64,000 bases of DNA. Origin: Onchocerca lupi (taxonomy: Eukaryota > Nematoda > Chromadorea > Rhabditida > Onchocercidae). This document shows, one piece after another, positions 26,501 through 38,500 of this stretch (within the stretch, counting starts at the first letter, position 1; every line of letters begins with the position of its first letter). Under the pieces are notes generated by a model that saw only the letters and a list, made by a program, of their open reading frames with translations, did no database searches and was not told the origin of the DNA. The DNA is taken from NCBI GenBank assembly GCA_028564675.1, contig JAOVVO010000026.1, positions 1 to 64,000 on the forward strand, in the 5' to 3' direction. The position numbers and the translations under genes are program-made.

Positions 26501-29500
26501 CATGATATTATTTTTATCTTATGTTGATTTTTTCGAAAGGCAAGTGTTGTTCTTGACAGCTGTTTTAGTGTATTCTTCTCACTTTATTTTATATCTTCAT
26601 TTTATGCTGTTTTCAATGACTTTATGTCAAACACTAGCTACGATATGAAATTATATAAACTCATCAAATAATAAATCAATAACTCTGATAGCTGGATTCA
26701 TGATAATTCTGAAAAATACCTGAAACTTCGTTTCGAGAATTTGTTGAATTCGCTCAATCACATTTTGCATTCATTCTGTTTAAATCGGTTTAATGTTGAT
26801 TAAAATAATATAAGTTATTAGCGAAGCAAATTTCAAGTATATTCTACCTTAAATTCAAAATACTCGATTTAACAAATAAAACATCTTTATTCACCATTTA
26901 ATATGTTTCTAAAAGTTTGAATAATTCCATTTTCCAGAAACTATTCCTCTCAATCAATAAGTTTCTGATATACGTCCATTCTGATATCTTAAAACGGCTC
27001 ATATGCGTAATTAGAAACTTTCTTGATATAAAACTTCAGACCATAAATGATAATAATGAATTGAAACAATGAAATGTGAGTAAACGCATAATTACACGTT
27101 GCAAGATGAGAATGAACAAATAGATGTGAACTATTTTGATAACATGGAAGCAATGATAATTGAAAATAAGCAGAAATCGAAGACAGATGAAGTGATGAAG
27201 TAGGTGTACTTGGCACAGAAAAAAATTTGGAATGACTGCACCAAAATCAGCCAAATTGATCTCTCGACCTACCTTTGGCTCAAGCATCACTGGACGGATT
27301 ATATTTCGTGAAGTTCATTTGATTTTCTTTCCTTCCTTGCACAAAGTTCATTATCTTCTCATTCATTGCCCATCATCCACAGATCCAGATTCATTTTTGT
27401 TTATCACTTTGATGAAAATCCTCGACTTCATGCTAAATCGATCATATAATTGGTTTCACCCATGTGGATTAATCTGTTATCTGAAATAAATTCTGTTCAT
27501 TATTCCTTCAGTTACTTGAAATTTTGATGAGTAATCAGAATTGAGCTTCTCCTTCTACTTGATGTAATGGAATTATCTGTGGAGGGTTGTCAACGGTTTT
27601 GATTTTGTGAGATGTTCTTTGTATTTTTTAACTAAATTAGAACAAAGTTCGTAGAAAAACATCGTTTAAAAAAGAATAACAAAGGATACCAACTGAGAAT
27701 ATGTGAAGTTTCATATTTTTAAGATGTCTAGCGTTCAAAAAATATACATTATATATGGCTTTATTTGAAATCTTCCAGCCAGTTGGAATTCAGTTTAATC
27801 ACTTATGTTTATATTCAACAGAACTTGCTCTAAATGCTCAGATTTGGATTTTGTATGCTTTCCCAAAATAGACAATAGAATATTATGAATAGTTTAGCCA
27901 CAGCTAAAAACTAAGAGCAGTTTTTTCAGATTTCATTAAATTTTTTATGAAAAATTTATCTAATATGTTCCTGCACCATTGTAAAGTTTATCATGAATTT
28001 GGATATCAAACAAAACTTCCAAGGAATCAAAAGCAGCAAATCATAACAAATATCGCAAAATGATTAAAAAAATTTCGATTTTTCATGATGGAGAAGTTTG
28101 GATACGGTTAAACACGATAATAATTAATTGCAGATTGAGAAAAATAAGTCAGTCTTGACCGATTTATAATTTCCATCTGCAATTACTTGTTATTGTTTTC
28201 TTTTTTCTGTTTTTGATAAAGACTTTATAATTAAGAAGAAAAATATGACGAATTTGATAAAGTACATAATGATTAATGACCAGAAATAAATGACATTGCA
28301 GGAAAAAATATCATGATAAAAATTTTTTTTGTCGAAATAGATCAGTGATCATTATTAATGTGTAAGCTTAAATCGTTGGAAATTTTTGTCTACTTTCAAT
28401 CTATCCACTCACTAATTCTTTTTTTAAATCTCAAAATGAAGTCTCAAATGTGCATAAGAAGGTCCACTTGTGCTGTCCAAAATCAGCAATCAAAAAATTA
28501 TTTCATTTTCACTTGCACACGAATTTTCAAATTCCCACTACATCTGTTTCAATGACATAAGCAAATTAAAAAAAATCCTCGAGAATACTTGCCAACAAAT
28601 CTTTAAAAGATTTCAGAAATTGTATAATATGAACTGAAACATAACAGCAGATTTCCCTTTCGATAGTAATTGTACATATTTTCCAAAATTATTTACTGTT
28701 CCAATCTTGTCAAGTTTCGATATTTATGAACAACTTTAAGTCGAAAGGAAAATGAAAGAATTTTTTCAATTCAAAAAAAAGATTTGTTTTTTTTTTTTCT
28801 GTTAATATCGTCGAAAGATTTAGCTTATCTATACAAAGATTTATTGCTGATTGAAGCAGTTGGAGTAAATTTAAATGTTATAACCGGTTTTATTAACTCG
28901 AGTCAGTCCTAAAGTTCTAATGTCTCCTGACTGATCATTGATATTAGTGATTATTATTATTTTTAAAAAAAATGGAAGTATATTTAGACTAAAATGCTAA
29001 AAATGGAAGTAAATGTATACATATGACGAAGCTATATTAGAATGATATCTTCTTCCTGCTTCGAATGAGCATTTCCAAATTAGTCGATGTTTAATTTCTA
29101 AGCTCGTTAGATGAATGTTAGCACCTAACTGGAATATCTCGACTCACTACTAGACTGCTTCTTGCTTTTTAACCTAGTGCGAATTATTCATCTATTTCTT
29201 GTCCATACAGGTGGAATATTTACAGCGCCTTTTTCATTATTACATTAGTGATTTAGAGCTTAACAGTTGTCAGAAGTGACTAAATGTCAGGTAATTATCT
29301 GATAAATCATTAGTGAGAAGGTAGGATTTGGTGCGAAAGGAAGAGGAAGAAGAAATGTGATGTTGCAATCATAGGCCTCGTTCTAAAGTGCTGATAATTT
29401 GAAAAAATGATTGAGTGCAGCATGCAAATTGTGTCCTTCAAGCGGCAAGCTTCTCTCATTTTCAATCACGAATAATTGTCAGATCAGCTGTGCGTGCATG

Positions 29501-32500
29501 CGCATGCATGCGTTCTGCTGCTGCTGCTACTGCTACTGCTGCTGCTGCTGCTGCTATTAGATTGTAGTCCTCGCATTGAGTCGTCCATTTGCTTGCAGCT
29601 AGGCTGGAGGCCGAGTTTGTCTTCAAGCTTAGCTATTTTAGAATAATATTGAAGCATTTTCTATCGAGACAGTCCTTCGTTTGTTATCTTTGTCCCAATG
29701 CTTTTTGAGGCTTTGGCCAAGCTTCTCTTTGTTTTTCATTTCATCTGTTAGCTATTTGCTAACTTACTTGCTTTAATCCTTCTTAGGTTTTTCTCAGAGA
29801 GGGAAAGGAAGGAAGAAGAAGAAGACGAGAATGAATTTCATTCTTTTCTTTTCTCTATTTGGCAATTGAATCATTGAATAATTTTGCATCTATCGCCTAA
29901 TTTTTTTTCACCGCTCCTTTTCCTATCTATTGCTGGATATTGTGGCACAGCAACCAAAATGATGCCACTATACTACTATTCCTGCTGTCGAACAACTACC
30001 TGAATCTGTCCATTATCGTTAAAAGTCGGAATCAAGCAAATTTGCCAGTTAAAACAAATGTTGAAGCTAATTCCTTCTTGGCACAAATATGTTGATGCTA
30101 CTTCGGAGCTACTTCAGATTCATTCTGTAATTGCTGCCTCGATGAATCTCTTCTTAATGCATCACTGAGTTACCACTGTTAATTTTGTATTTAGAAACGA
30201 GCGTCGACCTCATTTTTTGTTCTTTTAGCATTGCTATTGTTCACTGGAAGTCTGCTCAGAAAGACAAAAGGTTGCATTTTTAGTTAATTTTTTTCAAATG
30301 AAAAATATGACTATGGCAGATTTTCATATTCCGTCGAGTTCAAGCCTAAAAGAGCAGATAAAACATGCATCAGATGATGATTCTGAATATCAAGACAAAA
30401 GTACTATACTGACCGCGGATCGAATTATTCTTCCAATACCTGTTTCGAAGGCTGAAAATAGCAGTCTCGAAATGAAGACATTCGAGATGAACATGGAGCG
30501 ATTGCTAGTTAAGCATACCTCACATGCTTTACTTCATGTCCCGGAACATCGACAAATTTTAACCACATCGGAAAATTCCATGGCTTCATGCACACCACCG
30601 ATGTCATCAATTGAAAATATACTTCACATCGATACCATTACTCCTAATTCATCTTTGTTACGACCCTCATTTATTGATGGTCATAAACAGTCCATCCAGA
30701 TCGGAGCTCCGATAATCGGTTTTACTGATCAGAATTTTTGTTATAAGTATAGTTCGCAATCGGCCTTTATTTTAAAAAGTGATGCCATGGAAAGTGAACC
30801 AGTGACAGAATCAAGCTCATTATGTCGTATCGAAAATAATGCAGAAACAACATCAGAAAGAACAATTGCGCAAGGTAAACTGATACAACAAGCAATACTT
30901 GAATCTAATAATTCGGAGGTACCACTATCACAGTGTGATACCAAACGAGTCAGGTGGTTACCCATAAAGAAACTGCAAGAAAACGAATTATCCATAGGAG
31001 CGACAGTAATTAATAAACGTAATCGTCGTCAGTCGATGTTTGATTTAAGGAACGAAACATTCAGCAGAAATGGTTCCCAAATTAATAAGCAATTTGATTC
31101 AATGTTTCAACTGGATCATGCCAGTTTGTTGAATAAGAAAACTGATGCATCACCACCTCTTGATACTCTTGATTGGAGTGATGCAGGTTCGTCCTCTCCA
31201 TTACTTTTTTCCGCCACTTTTTTCGACATCTAAATGATCTCGAATTCTTTCTAACTGATTCGTCGCTATGATCTTCAAACTGAGATATATCGCATTAAGG
31301 ATCTTCATGGAATTCTGCATGGACACAATTGTAATATCAAAATCATGCTAGCATTTGATCAATTTAAGATTTGAAAAGCGTGATTTAATTTTTTCTTTTT
31401 TTTTCTGCTTTAAATTAGTGATAGCAAAAACTCATAATTCTTCCTACTATAGCAGATTTTTCCATCTTTTCTAATTCTTTGTATCAAATTACATCCTTCT
31501 GTAAATTTTGCACATCAGTGTACTAAACAATTTAAGCTCTGAGGATATAAAACCTTTGATATACCAAAAAGTCTTTCATAAATTCATTGACTTTTATTGG
31601 ATATAAAGTGAAATAGAAAGTGCTGTCGGTGATATATCTTCACCAGTCCAAGCATCAACTTTCATTCCGAATTTGACAAATGATTTCTTCATTTCCGTTT
31701 CATTTCAGAATTTTATGAACAAGCAAATTTCTTGGTCCTATTTTTCTTCTCACATTTTTTTATGTAACAATTTTGTAATTCGGGAAAGAAAATATTTGCG
31801 AAAATGGACGGTGATGAATATGTCTGTCCGAATAGCGCACATCTGCTTTCATTAACATACTTTCAGCAATTCATCAGTAGCTGTCATCCAAATATTTTAT
31901 TAACAAATTAGTACACTAAATTTTTTTCTGCTTTTTTTTTTGCTTTTTTGTTTTGCAGCACAAATTAACTGAATCGAATGCAATACATGTGTTGTAAGGA
32001 ATTGCTTGATGAATTTATTCCGAGCATGCAGATTTGAATTGTTTGGAAATTATGAAGATAATGAAATACTTGAATAAATCAAAATAAATAAATTATGCAA
32101 AAGCGAGTCATTTTTGAACAAACAAACAAGATTCCTGACCATTTAAGTCAATTTTTAAAGAGCCAAAACCTACAATAATTGCTAAATGCCTACCTTTTAG
32201 AACTAAATATTAGTGAGAAAATTTAGTCATTTTCAGCAAATCATTGGATTCATCCTCTCATTTATGCAAATTGGAATATAATTAGGAATGACGTCAGACT
32301 TTATTTCTTAGAATTTTAAAACAATAAACTAAATTGCATTGAAAAGGTTTAGAAATCATTGTGTACATTATATAGCCAAGTCAAGAATAAATCTTGATTA
32401 TTTTAAGGATCAAGATTAGAATTAGAAGATCTCGGAGCACTATTCAGGAATCCAACTTGTTTAAATTAGAATGTCCAAAATTTATAGTAATTTTTCAAAC

Positions 32501-35500
32501 GCTTTAGCAATAAATTCACTTTCATTTTCTAATTATGATTTTTTAAGTGACAAGATATGAGTTTGATTCGAGTGTTGTGCTGAAGTTTTCACTCAATTTC
32601 TCCATAATTTCCGTATTTTTTATTATTGAAAATGTTCATGCATGATCATGTTTATGATGTCCATGCATCTGTGAGGTAGCTATGAATTCAGCAAACATAT
32701 TTCGAAATTTAAAAAATCAAAATTGCTTATTATTAACACATTTCTGATCGATTTTATTAGATTTTCTCAATAAATATTCTCAATTTTCATTATAAAATCA
32801 AATCGGAAAAAGGAAACTTTGAGTTGGAAAATTTTATCTTCGACACTTCTATAGTTTTTGTATTGAATTATTTGGATTTCATTTCAATCAAAAAATTCCC
32901 GGAACCCAATGTTGACGTTTCAGATGAATACGATAATGTAACATTAATGTACGCGAAACACGAAAAAATCCCCATGAAGGATTTTGGATCAGAAATTCGG
33001 GCGACAATGGACATTGATCATTTGCTCAATAAAGCTGTTCTTCTGTTGGATTTGCAGGAAACTTCCATGGAGGAAATTTTTGCTAAGTATGTGTTAGTAA
33101 AATGGTTTTAACTTAAGGGATTTCAAATTGATGATTATGATTTGAGAAATCTTTTTTTATCTTCTGAGAAACAAATATTATTTCAACAAAATCTTGGTGA
33201 ATTGCATATTGTTTTGTTACTCTTCAGAATTACTGGTATTATTTTTGTCTTCTAAAATTTGAAATAATATAGATTAATGTTCCATGAATCAATTTAGAAA
33301 AAGATTTATGAAGTTTGATTTTACGGATTTAGTTTTTGGTTTGATAGAAATCATGTTAGTTGATGAATTCCATAAATTGTGACTGCTTAGTCATAAATTG
33401 GTGCCTTTTTTTTTTAGAATAATTCATGAAATGGACATTCAGGAGCCAGAATTTACTAGTGAGCAAGTTCGATCTGTGCTTTTCACACAAGATTCTGGGA
33501 ATCAATGTAAGTTTGTTTTTATCGTTTCAAAATTTTTTAATTATTATTGAATCACTGTATAAATTTTAGCTTTTGTTTAAATAAATGCATTTGATTATAG
33601 TTCATATACTGAGCCGAACGGTACAAAGTATCTGCACAACAGGCACAGTCGGCGGTACTTACGATTACGATCAATCTTGGATTTGTGCCCTGTAATAGAT
33701 TTTTTGCAAATTTTCAATCTTCCACATTTAATTACTTAACAACAATTTGCAAATTCTTAATTTTCAAACTTAATTATTTAATTAACTAGTGTATAGAATA
33801 AATGTTCTTTTCTTGGATTATATCGATTAGGATTAATGAACCTGAGTAAAAGATCGAACAAGTGGCGCTTGATATTCGAGCGCTCATGCAGAATGCTAGC
33901 ATCGAGAAGGGCAAGTTAGCTGCAAACAAGTGTGTAGCTTGTCATAGTTTTGAGAAAGGTGGACCTAATAAGGCTTTTTTCTCGCTGTCGAAAACATTGC
34001 TCCTATTTATAACATTCAAGAATTACCAAGCATATGCATGCACGTCACACAAACTTCTTTCTTATCAGCCAGTGGACTGATAGATGAATGTTATCACTAC
34101 GTGTAAATAGGGTATTTGAGCAGAAAAATATGTCCCAGCCTAATCAATTCTCATGTGAGAAATATGATCAGATTACTAAACTCTTTTCTCAGACAGTTTG
34201 TGATAATAGGCACCAGACATCTAACTATCCCAATCTCTTCTGATAACATCAAGATAAAGCAAATGAAATCAAATTTCAATATTTTACATTTCAAAGATAA
34301 AGAAGAATTGTTTTGCTTGGACATCTGAATATATGACTAATCCTTGATCCCACAAAACATTAACAGAAGAAGCAAAAAACTTCTTAATATCTTGAAATGT
34401 ATTGGAGAACATTATGATTTTAGAAATTTGCCAGCTTCTGTTCTCTTAAATTGCTTTAACTGTTTGAAAAGAGAATTCTTTTCATTGAGAAATTTCAAAT
34501 CGCCAAAGTTACCATTAATCTGCGATGTTTTGCTTAATTCCGCAATATACAATAAAAAATAATCTTGCCAAGAATTGAATTAAAACTTTTCTAAATTGCA
34601 GGTGCATGTTAAATACAGTACAGCACAGGCATGTAGCAATCGCTCGACTCAGTCATCCGACCAATTTGGGTCGTACAATGCAGGATTTGCGATTCATCAT
34701 CATTGTTATTGCTCCTTCACGAGCAGTACTATTTGACATTCAAATTTTATCCATTTTCAACAATCTTTTTTGAATATATTCTTCCATAACAAACGTAAAC
34801 ATATTGGGACCTTTCATATTTCAATTGAGTTTTGTTGAATGTAATAAAAAAATCTTCTAGTAAATGATTGTCGAATACTTCTCCTGAGTAGTTCATTGCT
34901 GCATGACCGAGAAAGTCATTTGTAGAATGTATCTCTAAATAAACATTGGATTTTCTTGAAACTTATTGAACATGGAATTTTGCAGATATTTCTAATACAC
35001 AAATCTTTGCATGCAATTTTTCATCCAATTTAAAATATTTGCTGTTAAATTAAGCATTAAACTAATCGCATATATTCCAGAAAGGCACCAAAACAGCACT
35101 TGAGACAACGCGAACATTTGCAACACTTTTTGCAGATATGGATATCAGACAACGACTTGTTATGGCACAAACTGTGGATCAGTTTAGGTTAATTTCGATT
35201 TCTATTAGGCAGAGATTGTCACTTAGCATGCAAATAGGATAAAATTTTAGAATCTATATTATCTTCGAAATTTATAAATTTGAAACTTTCTGATTAACTT
35301 CACAAATTATGATTTACAGTTTCGGGAAGGTAGCATTAAGATGCTAAAGAATGTTCACAACTCCTATTTCTCAAAACATTAATGCCATAATTAACCTTGT
35401 AATTCCATATCGATCATAAAACTCATTCGAGTATTATTTTACACTCAATCTTCTACTTCTTGGCTCATTTTTTCGTTCATAATTTTTTGTTGCTTTTTTA

Positions 35501-38500
35501 AGATCTACATTGCTATCAGCAGCTAAAGAATTGGCTGTAGATCAGAATCAATGGAGGGAAAGAAAAACATCGATTCATTTTAGCCAGGCTAAGGAACAAC
35601 TGGTTAGCTCAATTCCTTCTGCCCATTTTTTTCTCCTGTTCATCAAAGCTGTTTGGAGGGTCCTTCTTATGTTTTTACTTTCTTTTTTTGTTTACATTTT
35701 GCAATTATTCATTTCAATACTCAATGACATGCGACATATTCAATATTTCAAATGAGAGGGAGGGAGAGAGAAATGTTTCATTGTGAAAAGATAGATGTTT
35801 CAATTATCAAATGTATATTACCGGACAGAGGAAACAAAAAGTTGAAATAATTCTCAGCATGAGTGATATCCAGTACGTTTTTCGAGAGATACAGCATGTG
35901 ACGGAAAAAGCTGAGGTAATTTAAAGAAGTACCCGTGATAGAATGCAGATGGTGAGACTAATGAAGCAATAAATGAAAAAAGAACCGTTGAAGTACTTAT
36001 ATTTCAGTTTGGTCCTGGGAAATGGTATCTGTTTCGTGGACTCAGTAACGATTTCTTTCGACGTATCAAATATTACTCTTCTGACTACCTGGATGGTCAG
36101 TCTGTCTCATCTATTTTCCTTCATTTCTTTTTGTTTTATTTCCCACATTAGAAATTGGAAATGATCAATTAATTATCGTGACATTTCTTTTAGGATTGCG
36201 TGGTTCGAAAACAATCCAAAAATTGTTCAGCTCGATAGTATTCCTATACTTTGCTTGTCTTCTGCCAGCAATTGCTTTTGGTGTTTTGAATGACGATAAT
36301 ACAAATGGAAGTATCAGTGAGTTTTTCTCTTTTTCCACAGATTTAGTGTTGCTTGCTGAAAAAGAAATATTTAATAAATTATCTTCTTTAATTATTTTTT
36401 ATCGTGCTTCTCCTCAATATTGATTTATATTTGTTTCAAGCTAGAAAACAATAAACATAGATTCTGATCTTGTCTTTTTATTTCGCGTATTTTTTGTTAA
36501 TCAAATGGAAACTCAACAAATTTCTATTTTTCAGTCATCAAGTTGAATAAACAAATGTAAAGTGCAGAGGTAAATAGGAGATTTGTTATCTAAATATGTC
36601 TCAATATCGTGCTTGATTTCAATTCATTTTTTTTTAAAGATGTGCGTAAAGTAATTACTGCTCAAGCACTTGGTGGAATATTTTTCGCAATATTTGGTGG
36701 CCAACCGATGATTATATTGCTGACCACAGTACCGCTAGCAATATATATTAAAGGTATATGAGTTTAGGCATTTGCTGAAGTGACTGTTTAGTGCACATAT
36801 TGTTGGGAATAATTTCTATCAAATGTTTTAGTCAACTGATAATAATATTAACTGATATTTTTTAGTAACTTTTTCCAATTTGTACAATATCTTTTGAATG
36901 CATAAGTAAAGTTTTAGTGATATATAAAATAGCAGGGGAGCTCGGCTATGACTTCTTTGCAATGTATGCTTGCGTTGGATTATGGTGTCAATTTTTCCTC
37001 ATCCTTTATGCATCTACTGATATGTGCAGCCTAATGAAGCTAGCTACAAGGTTCATTTTTACGACTCAAAATTTTACTGCTCAATTTAAAATTAAATCTA
37101 AAACTGAAACATATACAATAAAACTATACTGGTTGTTAATGAAGCTAAATTTTTCATTGTTTATAAGGCAGACAGTCTCAATCGTCTTTAGCATATATTA
37201 CTTTTTCATTCACAACCCTTTTTTTCTCCAAAATAAAATAAATTCACTTTAACCACTCAAAATCATCTCATATTATATTTAGTATTTATGGTAGACATTG
37301 TTTTTTAGATCTGCTGAAGAAATGTTTTCGCTGTTTATTGCGATAGCTTTTACAGTGGAAAGTATGCGGGCGCTGCACATAAGTCAGCTTATGCTTTTAA
37401 TTTGATTTTTTCGGCTAAGAGTTTAAATTTTTTTCATTATTACTTGAAAAATGCACAAAGTTCAAGAATTTGCATAAAATAGAATATAGAGAAAGTAATT
37501 TATTGAACTTTTATCGAAGCATGAGATGACACAGCGAGTTTAGCCATAAAATACAATAGATCTTGTTCCATTCATCTCCTGCAATTCTTGCTCGATCAAG
37601 AATTAATCATGTACCAAAATTTCTTACTATAAATTTCAAATCAAATGCTTCATAATACAAATTCCATCAAAATTTCAAATTGACAAAATTGTTAGCAGCC
37701 TATAAACAGCATAATATCTATAGCAGTAGCTTGTCAGTAATAGAAACAAGTGCGAAAGTACTGGAAGAATGGTAGAATTATATAAGATATCGAAAGTGAA
37801 GGGAATTATGAAGATACTACCATTAGGATAACAGGAAAAACTTCACTCAAGACTAATCATTGTCTTTGCTCGAAGAATTGACATCATCTTGATATCTGGG
37901 TATTTTCGAGGGAAATTTATTCCGCCAAGAAATGGTCACAACTAGGAATAATAACTAGAAATACTAAGCATATCCTAATAAATTTTTATCTTCTATAAGA
38001 GGTTCATACTTTGAGGAAAACAAATGACCATAAAATTGGTGGTGAAATTATTTTAAAAAAGCTGTTAAAAAACTTTGGATTCAGCAATTTAAAACGATGA
38101 GATTTCCGAATTTCTTCCATGAAATTGAAAAATTTACTATAAAAATGCATAAAAAACCACAATATAAAATTTCTTCGGTTTTTAGGAATACAATGTAAAA
38201 TTCTTCAAATTCTTACTTTTCAACAAACATATGCCTTCAGAGATTGCTAAAAAGGACTTCAGAAACAAGTAAGGCAATAAAGAAATTATATGAAGGAATT
38301 AAGCTTTAGGTTTCAAGAAAAATTATAACTGTGCGAGTGCTAACATGCGAAAAAAAGTAAGCAGTGATGTTTTATCTGTCCTTGGTTTAAATTCGACACC
38401 AGCTGGTGAGATGGCGGAAACGAGTGCACCGTTACAGGTATTTATTTCTTAAGAAATTAGGCCTAAAAAGTAATATTATATGTTATTCAAAATCTTTTTT

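Noticed and set aside
33850..33973. Reading the cytochrome c piece as the nematode's own gene or as a transporter exon
   Set aside because: The heme-site context is alphaproteobacterial, and the transporter frame is complete without it (33691 joins 34602 in phase).
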